In this document: piece after piece, positions 1-12,022 of the stretch
Layout of the letters: the number at the start of each line of letters is the position of its first letter
Numbering within the stretch: position 1 is the stretch's first letter
Assembly: GCA_965153455.1 (NCBI GenBank)
Contig: OZ234493.1
Span: 10,406,213 to 10,470,212, forward strand
Origin: Sphagnum compactum
Taxonomy: Eukaryota; Bryophyta; Sphagnopsida; Sphagnales
DNA length: 64,000 nt
Direction of reading: 5' to 3'
Notes under the pieces: generated by a model
The model's database searches: none
Told to the model about the DNA's origin: nothing
Seen by the model: the letters and a program-made list of their open reading frames with translations, nothing else
Made by a program: the position numbers and the translations under genes

Positions 1-3000
1 ATTCTACAATATGAAGCCAATGGAGAAGCGAGAAGTGCTGGTGTGTGTGCTTCAGTATTTGCATCACTTGGATGATGTAACTCTCATCAAAGCCTGGCAA
101 CAAAGTGCAGCTCAAACCAAGCTCTTCTTCAAGCTTCTTGAAGAATGCCAGGACCTCTTTGAGGTAATACTCCATTTTGGGTACCAGGGTTGTATCCCAA
201 AATTGAGAGAGTTCTCTGGCTGAGGTGCCTTGGCTGTATTCTATGCTCCAGGGATCATCAGGATTTCCTGAAACCTCTTGTGCACTGTAAATTCATTTGG
301 TGATGATTTCACCTATTATGTTTGTGTACATGTCACAACTGGTTTTGTGCATCTGTGTGCTTGATACTGTATACTTGCAGTATAAAAAGGCAGGTGTGGA
401 TGGATTGATGGGAGCAATGACCTTGGCAGAACAAAGCACTGGGCCCATCCGATATTCTGAAAAATTATCACCATCTGTCAATATCTCTCTTATGGAGGCT
501 TCTTGCCATGATGGCCGGGTATGTTTTAACACTCCTGAACAACTTACTAAATCAGTTTCAGAGCTTGTCTGGGGCAGCCTTTGTTCCTTGAGACTGGGAT
601 AACTTTCTGGGGCCTACTGGAGTCATTTCCTTGTATGCTTGGCAGTAATGAAACATATTGGGAGGGTGGATGCACAGTGGTCAGGACCACACGCAACTCC
701 AGAGGGAACAAGTTCATTTTGGAGGAGGGTGAGCCCACAGTTTGTATCACCTACAAACGGATACTCAATGAGGGATACTGTAGTTCAGGCCCAGGCAGCA
801 GCAGCAGGGAAAAGCAATACTCCACTTCGCACCACCCTCCACCCTTTGCTCCGCCACAAACTGGTGCATCCTGGCTTTTCCATACTCGTCGTATAGTAAT
901 GTTCAACATTCATGTTTTTAGTGGTATATTTATGAGCACTGTGTGTAAGCATGCAAAGCAATTGGAGAAGTCACAGGACACAGAATAAAGTGGCAACCTT
1001 GGATGGCTTTTTCTTAGCAATTACCACAAATTTACTTGGTTTTGCACTAATGTCACAGGAATTATGGGAGGAAAATTTGAGTGCCTCAGTGACTCTTCAG
1101 ATAATGGAAGTAATGGAGAAATTCTTGGAGGCAGTGGCTGCAGGCAAAGTTATGACTGATTATGTCAAACTGGATTGCATTGCGACGATATTCACAGGGT
1201 TCTTAAGCCGAAGTCAACCATTACCATTCTGGAAGGCATTTATTCCTGTTTTCAGCAAACTATTTAAAACTCATGGAGCCACTCTGATGGGCCGGGAAAA
1301 TGATCGCTTTCTAAAGCAGGTTGTATTTCATCTGCTACGGCTTGCAGTTTTCCGGAATGATTCCATACGGGAAAGAGCTGTTGTTGGCCTCCAACTGCTT
1401 GTCAGAGTAGGTTTCTTCATCTCTCTTTGTTGCAAGGTCTGGGTTTAGTTCATGACTAGCATTGCCTGCATGGAATTCTCATACTTTCCTTTCAGGGAAA
1501 AAACATATGTTCCTTTGTTTTCTGTGTCTGTTGCAAAATTGACCAGGTGTCATAAGTAACTAACAACAGGTTTTCTTGTCACAGACGTCATTCTACTATT
1601 TCCAGAACATTGCACGACTACGGGTGATGCTCACAATAACCCTGTCCGAACTGATGTCAGATGTTCAAGTAACTCAAACAAGGATGGATGGGCGATTAGA
1701 GGAAAGTGCAGAGGCTCAAAGGCTGCGTAAATCACTCCAGCAAATGGGTGCTGGGAGTCTAAGTCCTCATCTCCTGGAGGAATGTGGTGTTTATGGGAGT
1801 CCCCTGGAGGTGACACCAGAGGGTTCATCAGAAGATTTATGGCACTGGTCAGAAATGGCTGACCTTGCTACCACTCTTCTCAAGGCTTTGGATGCTGCCA
1901 CTCAGCATGCACTTCTTGTAAGCCACAGTATCCTGTCTTTACTTAGGACCCAAAACTAGGTTTGTTCTTGCATGTATGAACTACCAACTTGTGTACTGCC
2001 AGATTAGAATAATTCCCAATTATGCTGTCACATGTCTATCCCACAGGGGTTGTGCTAAATGCAGCCACACATTGCATCTTCCAAACAATGTTACCTGTTA
2101 TAGGATTTGTGGTTTGTGCACATTGTTTTGGAATTCTGGTTCAACTGATGGATTCTTGGTTGCAGGCATTAAGTTTTTTGTCTGAGCCTTGGAAGCTAGA
2201 ACACCTCTATGTGAACAATTGACAGGTTTCTTGCCTTGGTCTCAAGTAAAATATACTGGCTATAATCCTTAGGTTTAGGTTGATGTTATCATAAATGTCT
2301 TTTGATCAGATGCATTTGGTGTTGGCCTGGCACTGTGCATATTCTGTTAGTGTCACTTATTTGCTAATGGTGTGTTTTTGAAGGGGCAGTTGCCAGGAAC
2401 AATGACAGACAAGTATGGAATGACAGAGGGTTTTGATGGGCTGGCCTGGGCTTATGCACATGTACCTGATCTCCACATCATGTGGCTCCTATATCTTTGT
2501 GATGCTCATCAACAAAATCAATCCTGGGCAGAAGCTGCCCAATGTGCTGTTGCTGTTGCCGGTGTTATTATGCAGGTGAATTAGCACATTCTATCACTGC
2601 TTTACTGCTGCATGCTTATCTGTAAGGAGCTATACTGCTTTTTGTTAATCCAACTTTGAATCTTCATTGTAACCAGAGTTATATACCCATGGCTCAAACT
2701 CAAGAATAAGTTTGAATGTGATTGGGTTCTTGCAGGCCATACTGGGCCAAAAGGACAACATCTGGGGGAAAGAGCATGTAGAAGCCTTATGCCGAATATG
2801 CCCAATGCTGAAAGGTGCTGTGGTTGGAGAAGCAGCAGCAGCAGAAGTTGAAGGCTACGGTGCATCAAAGCTCACAGTTGAATCTGCTGTCAAATACTTG
2901 CAACTTGCAAACAAACTTTTTGTCCAAGCAGAACTTTTCCACTTCTGTGTGGACATTTTAGAGCTCATAATTCCAGTCCACAAAATGAGGCGAGCTTATG

Positions 3001-4328
3001 GACAACTGTCCAAGTGCCATACATCCTTATGTAGTATATATGAGTCTTTGCAAGAGCAAGAATCAAGCCCAATTCCATTCAAGGATGCAACATATTACCG
3101 TGTAGGATTCTATGGAAGTCACTTTGGCAAACTTGATGGAAAAGAATATGTCTATCGAGAGGCACGAGATGTCCGCCTTGGGGACATCATGCAAGTGATG
3201 GGTAACATTTATGAAAGTATGGTCATTGAAGCTGGTCAAACTTTACACATTATTCCTGATTCTGGACAAGTCGTTGCACGAGACTTGAAAGCTGGAGTGT
3301 GTTATTTGCAAATTACATCAGTTGATCCAGTCCTTGATGATAGAGACTTGGATATTCGGAAAGAAAGAAAGTCATCAAGGTCTGCTAGGGTGACTTCACA
3401 AGTGTTTGATCGGTTCCTCTTTGACACTCCTTTCACAAAGAATGGGCGCAATCAAGGTGGATTGGAGGACCAATGGAAGCGACGAACAGTTTTACAAACA
3501 GAAGGTCCATTTCCAGCTCTTTTGAACCGTCTTCTGGTGGTGAGGTCAGAGTCACGGGAGTTTGCACCCATTGAGAATGCAATCGGAATGATAGAGACCC
3601 GTACTGCAGCACTGGCAGGAGAAGTTGAAGAGCATGACCGGCTTGATGGAGATCAAGCTCCTCGCTTGCAAAGCTTGCAACGAATTTTACAAGGCAGTGT
3701 TGCTGTGCAGGTATTTTCTTTTGAACCAGTGTGAAACCTTTTTTTATTTTCCTTGTCTATAGAGTAAATTTGTTAATGTTATGTATTGTTTTTTTGTTTG
3801 TTATTGTCCAATTGTGGTTTCCTTTTACTCTGTCTGTGCTTACTTCTGGCTTCTTTCTGGAAGTACAACAATGCATGAGCATTGAGGTGCAACCCAGTTC
3901 ATATCAGAACCCAGATCTGCATTCTTTGATATGTGACTGAACCCACTCTCATCGAAACCAATGTTAGCTACCAATGAGTGATGAATAGAGATAGGACAGT
4001 TTATCAGTTTGCACTGGACATGCATTGACCAAGTTCATTGGGAACTGACATACATTGTTTGGCAATTTGGCAGGTTAACAGTGGTGTGTTAGGAGTATGT
4101 AGAGCATTCTTGTCAGAGGAGCCAGCCACAAAGTTACGATCTCAAGAGCTTCAAGAACTTATAGCAGCTTTGCTTGAGTTTATGGCTGTTTGCAAAAAAG
4201 CTATCCGCATTCATGCCCGTTTAATAGGCGAGGAGGACCAAGACTTCCACTCAAATCTTGTCATCGGCTTTCAATCTCTCACGGCTGAGCTTTCCCACTA
4301 CATCCCTTCCATTCTCTCCGAACTTTGA
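1..4328 (+). CDS. SPK1: SPIKE1-type DOCK-family ROP guanine nucleotide exchange factor, C-terminal half (partial, 8 exons)
   Basis: SPK1 is the plant DOCK protein that loads GTP onto ROP GTPases and thereby controls actin nucleation through WAVE/ARP2/3 and cell shape. I assign these coding exons by reading frame, splice sites and close similarity to remembered Arabidopsis SPK1: <1-163, 381-518, 678-863, 1059-1406, 1585-1917, 2384-2575, 2736-3710 and 4074-4328 (stop TGA at 4326). That gives about 862 codons, roughly the last half of a protein of about 1,830 residues. The 325-codon seventh exon and the last exon carry the catalytic DHR2 (DOCKER) domain; landmarks are AAEVEGYGASKLTV, DATYYRVGFYG, FDRFLFDTPFTKNG, GGLEDQWKRRTVLQTEG and, near the end, GFQSLTAELSHYIPSILSEL. 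Introns are GT-AG and all seven are phase 0. The acceptor at 677 is chosen over the AG at 645 because the latter gives an immediate in-frame stop. The N-terminal half, including DHR1/C2, lies left of the window. Confidence 0.95.
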
Positions 4329-6563
4329 CGGACTGTCATCAATTGTCATTACAATTTGAACATAGGGATGTGGGGAGATCTAAAATTAGAGTTTTGGGTA
4401 CAGAATTAGATGATTGGAAACACTTACATTTCTGGATGGACTGACTGCAAATGTCTTTGTCAAGAGCTTTCCAAACACAGTGATGGAAAAACCGATTGCT
4501 GTAAACAGCCATTGAAATGAAAAGGGTCAGAAATCAGATCCTGACAGCAATTATGTACCAAGAAGTGGGGAAGTATGCTCAAGTATGAGATTGCAGGATA
4601 GAACAAAGAGGATACTGCTTCCATTAGGAAATTATTAAAGGAGAGTGGGACACAAACTGGCTGAATCGCAACTTGGGAACAGATTCCCTGGACCATAAGG
4701 GACACTCAAAACCATGGAACACTGTGGAGACGGTTTCTTGATTCATTCAAATGGAGCAAGGGACATCAATCAGAGGGGCAGATTTTGGACTACACTCTGT
4801 CAGTTCTGTGCCATACAGTTTGAGAGGGTGTTTCTCCGTCCCACGGTGTTTGTGCTGTCAAAATGACAACCTGCAATGACGAACTGGAGTCAGCATGGAT
4901 ATTTTAAGATAGTTTGTTGTACTCAAACCATTTTCAGCCCATCCTTCCTCCTCTACCCTGGGCCCCCAACAGACCCACTTAGAGAGTTTTGCCATGTGCA
5001 CACATGGAGTTGCTTGTTTGCCAGAAAGCAACAAGTCACTGTAAATTGTATTCTGTTATTCTTTCAGGACATTAGCGAATTTGACAGCAGCAAATGCATG
5101 TATCCTTTTTCTAATCCTAGCAATTCTTTAGAAGTTCCAGGAGGGAAGGTATCACAACATTTTTCCTGTATGTATTCCAGTTGTGCAGATGTAGGGCAAG
5201 AGTCTGTCTCATTGCAAGAGCTTTGTCACACTGCAGTTTTGCATATGTGGAACAGGTATCATTGTCAGGAGAACTCAGGGTATAGCCAAGAATAAAGTGC
5301 AACAGAAAAGCTGAAAGTTGAGTTACATACATACACTGAGGTGGTGAAACTGTGTAACTTGTGTTATCTACATGTAGTTTAAACCCTATACCTAAAAGAG
5401 TAGGTGTCATGATTTTGTGATGAGCATTACCTGAGTGGAAATCTCAGACTAGTAGTTCATGCTTTCTCTGTCTTGGTCAAGGTAGCCTCTATTGTCTCAG
5501 TTCTCAGCAGATGTGGAACTCTGTGAGCTTTCCAATATCTGCACAAAACAACTGAAACTGATGCTTGCACTTGTCAAATGCTCCCAACATGGTGAACACC
5601 TTACGGAGCTCCAACTCCTTTGACAGCCCCATGATCACAATTCCATCTTATTTATCAACTGCACATGGACAGGCCACCATTGGCAAATGTGAGATGTGAG
5701 ACTGAGGATATGTGACTTTCATTGTGACAAGTCCTTGTGACAAGCTGCCTAGTGATATAGGAGGACAGGGCTTGGAGAGAAATGCCTAGAAGAAGCCCTT
5801 GTCATAGGGTCTTGTTGATTGTTCTTCAGAAGTACATTTCACCTCTTTCCTGATTTCAAACATCTCATGCTTTGGGTTGAAATGAAGCTCCAATTGCTTT
5901 CTTAAGCTCCACAGTCCTTTTGATCTCATCTCTCTTCTGCTGTAGTTCCTCAATGCCTGAATGGGTTTTCCACAACAACAAAGCCATCATTTTAGTGGCA
6001 CAAGACAAGCAGCAAGGACAAACTCAATACATACTTACCCCCTCTTCAATTTTCTCCTTCCCTCTGGTGCATAGGACAGTAGGCTATACTTGGTTAAGGA
6101 ACTAATCGAAGAGAAACCTATATAGAATGAAAATCTGAATGAGCATTGTTGAGGGCTGTGATTGCTACATAAAAGAATGATGAATTCTTCCGGTCTTGCC
6201 TCATGCTCAATCAATTCTGCAGAAATCTTGCAGGATCAACGTTGGCTGACATTAAGGTTTCCTTATTGATTGTATATGTTGAATTGCTAGCTCCAACGAT
6301 CAGAATTTGCGATATTGATGCTCTCAAGGCTATTCCACATTTGGTCGGGAGTGGGACACAGGAAGATTAGACAGAAAATGGAAAGTGTGAGGCCAATGTT
6401 TCTCTTCATGGATCATGGAAAAATGACCACTTGGGATGATGATTTGTGAGAGGACAACAGAAACTGTGCTCAAGAAGATACCCATCATCATCTCATCTTA
6501 TGATGAGTATGTTCTGTTTTGATGCAGCAGTGTCAATCTATTGGAACCCTTGCAGCTTAAACA
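4329..6563. other. SPK1 3' flank: probable 3' UTR then gene-free DNA
   Basis: The proximal part must hold the SPK1 3' UTR and polyadenylation site, but I cannot fix its end. An AATAAA lies at 5,291-5,296, about 960 bp after the stop, and may be too distant. The open frames here are short, lack recognisable domains and do not form a spliced series. Confidence 0.5.
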
Positions 6564-6770
6564 TTTTGTGGAACTACTGCAGTGCATCCCCTTCTGACAA
6601 CATCATCTTTATGCAGAACATCTGTCTTCCACCTCTCGTCTGGAAGAATATCAGACAGCCTCTCATCTCAAAGGAATATCTAATATTCTTCAAGATGAGA
6701 GGCAAATAACAGAAGTTCTGCATAAAGATGATGTTGTCAGAAGGGGATGCACTACAGTCGTTCCACAAAA
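6564..6770. repeat. Long imperfect inverted repeat (foldback), 92-bp arms
   Basis: Bases 6,564-6,655 pair with 6,679-6,770 around a 23-nt loop. I paired most of the arms base by base and found roughly a dozen mismatches, with long perfect runs. A transcript from either strand would form a hairpin of more than 90 bp. The architecture fits a foldback MITE or a young plant MIRNA/siRNA hairpin. I see no convincing target duplication, and the sequence alone does not separate these options. Confidence 0.85.
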
Positions 6771-6897
6771 AATTATTGTGCATTTCTTGTTTGCCTCTAT
6801 GGTAAATCACAAATGATTTTGCTTGTATCATTGAGGTCTCTCCTGCCATGCATTCACTAGTTGTCTGTTGCAATTTCATTACAGTTGGCAGGGTATT

Positions 6898-6929
6898 AGA
6901 GAATGGGCAGGCCCCTGTGCCCATTCTCT
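6898..6929. repeat. Perfect 12-bp hairpin, 8-nt loop
   Basis: AGAGAATGGGCA at 6,898-6,909 is followed, after an 8-nt loop, by its exact reverse complement at 6,918-6,929. It lies about 130 bp past the long foldback. No T-run follows. Confidence 0.8.
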
Positions 6930-8302
6930 AGCGTAAAGGATTTTTGTCTCATTATGTTTTTGAAAAAAGGATGATTTTGTTTAAATTATGATCCATGACA
7001 AGGAAAACTGTGTACTATATAGTATGACCTCATATGGCCAGCTTCCCAGGCGCCCAGACCTGTATCCTCTTGGCTCCTCAGATATGAACATTGTTTAACT
7101 CAATGCAGCAATTTAGTTGCAGTCCAGCCCTTTTAGAGCTTTTAAAGATGCATCCACTCAAACAACACGATCATAATTTCCAGCATACAGAATAGCATCA
7201 GTGTTGGAAGAAAGATATGAAACTAAGGTCATATAAGCTTTGAGTTGAGGTTTAAGATCAGAACTCAAACTGTGAGAAAATTACCTGCCAGCAGGACTGA
7301 AGACTTCGCTCACTTCTTAAGCACTAATAATTCATGAGTGTAGGAATCCAGAACCCTACATCTAAGTCAACAAGAACAACTTTGCACATCAACATAAACC
7401 ACAAGTCTCTCCCTAGGGCTGCAGAAACTTCTTCAGACAGCTACTTTATAGGAAAGCAAGTCAAGCTCCTTGCAGAGTGTTCATAAAATGTCCTGACCTA
7501 GTATGGTCTTCTGGAATGCCGTCTTTTGGACATGTGAAATGTAAGCAAGGGCAGAAAGTATTGAGATTATTGTAACAACTGCAACTGGAATGTGTGCACC
7601 CAGACAGACCGTGTTCCTTTATTGTGCAGGCCTTGAACATGCATGGTTTACTTGAAGATTTCTTCCTTTGATGTGCTCCAGCTGTCCTAATTCATACCCA
7701 CAAAATCTGTATTGATATGGACTAAAGCCTACAACTGCATCCTAATAGACAGATGTTGTCTGATATGGACACTCTAAACAAACAAGCAGAATGACAAATC
7801 CTGCCTCACTATTGACAATTGCTGAGATCACAAATTGAAACTCCTTAAAACTGTGAAACATTCCTTTTCAGAATTTTTGGCACTTGAGTCAATGGTTCCA
7901 ATGTTTTCATTCTTGCTAATAAAACTTTCAGGCACCAAATATGATGCATTCAAGTTCAGTTCCAGAGGAAATTGACTTTGTTGTTTCCTCATCACCACAG
8001 GAATTGACCATAATGTTTAAGCCTTATGCCATAAGGATGTGTTATGCTAGTCCATCTCTAAAAACCTCATTTTATCTGCTCCCCAGCTCTTCTTACAGAC
8101 ACATCTTTCAGAGTTTTAGGCAACCCTACAGTTGCAACAGCTTTTGTCTATGCAACACATTTTTCAAGACACATAATTACTGTGGCAATGCAACATTAAC
8201 AAACATACCTTCCATGCATGTCTCATGTCTCTACATTTCCCTAACAAGGGACATGTCTTTGTGTCTCCAGTGCAAGATGAGAAACTAAAGTCAGGCCTTA
8301 CA

Positions 8303-8392
8303 ACTTGCAATTAAATCTCAATGGAACAAAAGCTGCGAATCAAACCCACTTGCAATCAAATCCTGATGGAACAAAAGCTGTGAATTAAACCC
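8303..8392. repeat. Two-copy tandem repeat, 45-bp period
   Basis: The segment starting ACTTGCAA at 8,303 recurs at 8,348 with the same downstream text (GGAACAAAAGCTG) and a few substitutions. No coding meaning is apparent. Confidence 0.8.
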
Positions 8393-9289
8393 AATCCACT
8401 TCACAAACTCCCAATATTGAAATTTTCTCAAGAGATGAAAATAAAATACCATCTTCCTGTTTGCCTCAAGCACAGCAGCACCAAATTTTTGTGCAAATTG
8501 CAGGGAGCTTATCAAACATCTGAATTCCTGTTAAAAATTGCAAAAAAAAAACGGAATAATGCCATACCTACCAAGAATTATGACTGAGTATTGCTTCACC
8601 TCGATTACTAGGGCTACAGCAAGTTTCTTACAGGAGGAGATAATGAAAAAAGATTCAGTTGTCCAGATCTTCACAACCCTAAAAACCCCCGGTTCCCTCA
8701 GAGACTGAATTCCTTGATAAGAGAAGTGAACCACATAATAGCCCCGTTGACCATCATGGGTAACAAGCAAAATCAAGTCTTCACCTATTGTGATTTGAAT
8801 CCTCAACCTCTACTGGATTAGTCCAGAGCCTACAGCGCATATTTTCCACTGGATACTTCAAAACTTTGCAGACTGTGAAAACTCTGTAGCTGGAATGAAA
8901 TCACCAGGCCATGCAAGGATTCATCTATGTGTATGCTGCCCCCAAGGAATACTTAACAGAACATGGTAAGAGATTGGTGCCTCAGCAAGAAAGCATTCAA
9001 CAGAGAGCATTGAAGCCCGTGTCTGTTAATACGTGCAACTTTTTTTCATAACATCCCTGGCACCTGATCTTTCTTCTAGACACCCCAAAAAAATTAAAGT
9101 TCAGTACACTCTCTACTCAAGACCCACTAAAATGCCCCTGAAGAGAGAGAGCTAGACACAAAGAGAGAGAAAACTCAGTGACAAAAACCCTAAGAAAACT
9201 TCCAAGGATCAGCTCAATATGCTACAAGTAACCCACCTGTCAATATGCATGGATGCACCTGGATATGTGTTCAGGCCCATTATCCAGCC

Positions 9290-9470
9290 TTGGGTGAACC
9301 AGCACCCACACTGATACCATGCTAAAAACCCTAGAATTCATCTAAATTTTGCTTCTAAATAGTATAAATATATGCCATGCTTAGACTAAATCAGCGTCTC
9401 TGAGTGCAAATCTAACAACATTTCTTGGGTTTAATTTGGTCACCAAGAGTCACACTCAAGAAAGTGAACC
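9290..9470 (-). repeat. LTR/TRIM-like repeat end with primer-binding-site-like motif
   Basis: On the minus strand this reads as about 145 bp ending in CA, followed by TGGTATCAGTG, close to the TGGTATCAGAGC initiator-Met tRNA primer-binding site used by many plant LTR retrotransposons. The same roughly 145-bp block, including GATTTGCACTCAGAGAC and an AAACCCAAG motif, recurs on the plus strand at 20,628-20,795, again followed by TGGTATCA. This looks like short LTRs of a miniature (TRIM-like) retroelement; no second LTR is seen at either site. Confidence 0.5.
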
Positions 9471-10164
9471 ATCCACTTATAGCATATTGTGACAGGTCCA
9501 TGTACTACTTTTCTTCCCAATGCCCATTTCTTTGCTCTTTGTTGTTCCAAATTATAACCCTGTCTGTATACAGACATCATTGTTTAATGAAATAAGGTCC
9601 ACTGTTTCAAGTTCACAAACGTTTGATGACACTAATTTGAGACATGATTCAAGATGGTCAGGGTGCTTACAAGTTAAGGTAGTTTATTTTGTATGAGATC
9701 TGACACTACTTAAAAGTTCATAAGGTAATGTTAAAATGATCATTTATTGTGACATCATTGGTTAATTGAGAATTACATGGTGAATAATGAACTAAAAAAA
9801 TTTATATGAAAAATATATTTTTTAAATAATTTTTTATTATACATGTTTAAAAAATTGAAATCCACTTTAAAATAATTATCATATGGACTTATGAAACTAT
9901 GACCCATTTCAAACTATTCAAAAGTTCATAACTTGTTTTTTTTAACAATTTTTTTACATTGATGTTCTTTTTGCTTTAATATATCATATATTGAGATTTT
10001 ATAAAATATAAATATTTTATATCACATATCATTAATAAATTATTTTATTTAGTCCACACAGAAGTAAAATGGCATGTATACTAATTTTTGGATGAAGTCA
10101 ACAATCTCTTTGTGTATAACTCTCTTTTGAATCACCAAATATTTGGAAGACATTTTGACCATCA

Positions 10165-10660
10165 AGAGTGCTGATATTGTTTTTTATTAGCGCACACACC
10201 AGACAAAGGAGGCGAGACTTCCAGCAGCGGATACCTACAAGAGTGGCAACTGTCGCAGCTGCAGCTGGTTCTTGGTTCCAGGTATTGGAGCAGCCTCTTA
10301 TTGTTGAGGTCCAACAACATTGCATCTGATGGTTTAGGGTTGCGACCGATTTCCTCGGTGGCGAAGGAGGGAGAAAAATATATGAAGGAGCAACAACGGC
10401 AGCAGAGGAGGTTGTTGAAGCAGCAGGAAGAAAGCAAGGCGAAGGTGTAGACGATGACACTAAAGTGTGTGCCAGTGTCAACGACAAAGGTGGAGCTTCT
10501 TGTCACGCCCAACAGACCCAGCAGCTACAGGAAAAAAGAAGTCACTGAAATCCAACCACAAGAGGTCGAGCCCGCCATCGCCACTGTCCTCGCGCACAAA
10601 TGCCAGTTCCAGGTTCTTGGTTTTGACTTTTGAGGCTTTTAGGGTTGTAAAAGTAGATGG
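10165..10660. other. GC-richer segment of unknown origin upstream of the LINE
   Basis: This stretch is distinctly richer in G+C and CpG than its surroundings and is open in interrupted frames on both strands. One plus-strand frame gives a basic, Gln-rich stretch (EGEKYMKEQQRQQRRLLKQQ) before a stop. I recognise no family. It could be a captured gene fragment, LINE 5' UTR, or the promoter-proximal part of a lost gene. Confidence 0.35.
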
Positions 10661-10669
10661 TGAGAAAAG

Positions 10670-10915
10670 TAAATTCTTTTTTTCTAGTCTCTTTCTCTCT
10701 TCTCTTTTCTTCTGTTATCTAAACCCTAAACCTCTTCTCTTATGTTCTCTTCTCTTTTTCTTCTCTTCCTTGAACCCTAAACCCCATCTCTTTTCTTCTC
10801 CAAAGCTCTTCTTTTCTCTTCTTCCTCTCTTCTTTAAACCTTACACCTCTTCTCTTCTTTAAGCCCTAAACCTGCTCTCATCTCTTCTCTTTCACTTCTC
10901 TAAACCGTAAAGCAT
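10670..10915 (+). promoter_or_regulatory. CT-rich tract with repeated telo-box motifs
   Basis: A pyrimidine tract of TTCTCTTCT type is interleaved with several AAACCCTAA/TAAACCCTAAACC-type motifs, some degenerate. Telo-boxes with CT-rich leaders are typical of 5' regions of plant housekeeping genes. Because LINE ORF1 begins at 11,144 on the same strand, the tract may be the LINE's internal promoter/5' UTR or a host promoter it landed beside. A decayed interstitial telomere patch is a less likely alternative, because the motifs are spaced rather than contiguous. Confidence 0.5.
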
Positions 10916-11143
10916 TGCCTAGATTTTTCCCTTTGTATTTCCAGCTCACTTACCTGCCTGAAGAAACATGTTTTCAATATAGCCAGGTTGTATTGGGATC
11001 ATCTGACCACAGGCCCTTCTCCTATACCAAATTTTTGAATTTTTGAATTTTTTTAATGACTAAAACCCATGTTTTTTTTACTTTTCAAGTCCTTTTTTAA
11101 AAATAAACATTGGTTTAGGGTTCAAGATTTGAAGAACTCCACA

Positions 11144-11995
11144 ATGGCACTCGATGCCGCATCGCTGCTGTGTCCTTTCACTGTAGCGTTGGACATTTTC
11201 ACACTGAAGAAGGACATTGCCAAGACGCACTGCAACAACGCCAAGCTCAACGTTCCAGACAATGCACCCCTAGCGGTCTACCAGGTAGCCCTAGCCGGGC
11301 ACCGGCTAGTCATGGGCCTCAAGACTGACAACCCACCTATTGACGCGCGGTTGTCTAAGATGGAGGCGGCCATCGAGAACATTGCGTCTCTTGCGACCGC
11401 TAGCAACCTTGCGGTCAACCAGTTGATGGAGCATGAAACGGCCGCGGCTGTCACAGCCAAGTCTGCTTCTACGGAAGAGCCCAAATGGACCACAGTGATG
11501 GCCAAGAACGTGCGCCAGGTGGTCAGCCGGGCTGTGGAGACCTTGGTTGACACGCCCAAACAGGAGGAGCGCAAGCTCAACCTGCACCTCACGGGCTTCG
11601 AGGCCAAGGAGGGCGAGACCGAGAAGGAGCTGGTGCAGCGGTTCAACACAAAGCTGTTGCAAGGGCAAATGAGGCTGCACACCAAGGTCGTCGTCGCCAC
11701 GCGGCAGTGGCCTGCGACCATGCGAGCCTCCACCTCAGCGGTGGGCACGCGCCCTGGTGCAGTGCTGCTCAAATTCGCAACGAACGAAAACCGCCAGGCC
11801 GCGCTACGAGGGCGCAAAGGCCTGGCAAGGACCAAGCTAGGCCTAGACGAAGACCTCACACCTGCGCAGCAAGCGCTCAAGTTAGAGCTACGGCCATTGT
11901 TCAAGGAGGCCAAGGTGGCAAGCAAGCGCGCCTTCTGGCGCGCAGCTAAGCTTTACATCAACGACACTCGGATTTGCCCACCCTCCTCTATCTAG
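11144..11995 (+). CDS. LINE ORF1 protein (RNA-binding, intact frame)
   Basis: The frame encodes 283 residues from ATG at 11,144. An upstream in-frame ATG-like start at 11,069 only adds a low-complexity leader, so I prefer 11,144, which follows the switch to GC-rich DNA. Residues about 60-100 look helical. Residues about 143-215 resemble an RRM fold (RKLNLHLTGF, GAVLLKFAT). Residues about 216-275 (ALRGRKGLARTKLGLDEDLT) resemble the C-terminal domain of L1-type ORF1 proteins. Such proteins bind the element's RNA and help form the transposition particle. It is uninterrupted, unlike ORF2 starting 27 bp downstream. Family placement is by pattern only. Confidence 0.8.
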   Translation: MALDAASLLCPFTVALDIFTLKKDIAKTHCNNAKLNVPDNAPLAVYQVALAGHRLVMGLKTDNPPIDARLSKMEAAIENIASLATASNLAVNQLMEHETAAAVTAKSASTEEPKWTTVMAKNVRQVVSRAVETLVDTPKQEERKLNLHLTGFEAKEGETEKELVQRFNTKLLQGQMRLHTKVVVATRQWPATMRASTSAVGTRPGAVLLKFATNENRQAALRGRKGLARTKLGLDEDLTPAQQALKLELRPLFKEAKVASKRAFWRAAKLYINDTRICPPSSI

Positions 11996-12022
11996 GGGCA
12001 CGGGGACCAGAGAGACCTATGC

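Larger units (their letters stand above)
6931..10160. other. Gene-free intergenic DNA
   Basis: No spliced or long coding series is visible. It contains a two-copy 45-bp tandem repeat (8,303-8,392) and an LTR/primer-binding-site-like repeat (9,290-9,470). From about 9,780 the sequence is extremely AT-rich. Confidence 0.6.

Noticed and set aside
10670-10915. Interstitial telomere repeat array
   Set aside because: The CCCTAAA words are spaced within CT-rich DNA instead of contiguous, so a regulatory telo-box tract is more likely.
11278-11925. 215-codon minus-strand open frame
   Set aside because: It is antisense to the intact LINE ORF1 and shaped by that gene's GC-rich codons; no motifs of its own.
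11707-11949. Alternative plus-strand frame over LINE ORF1
   Set aside because: Overlaps ORF1 in another frame, with no recognisable domain.
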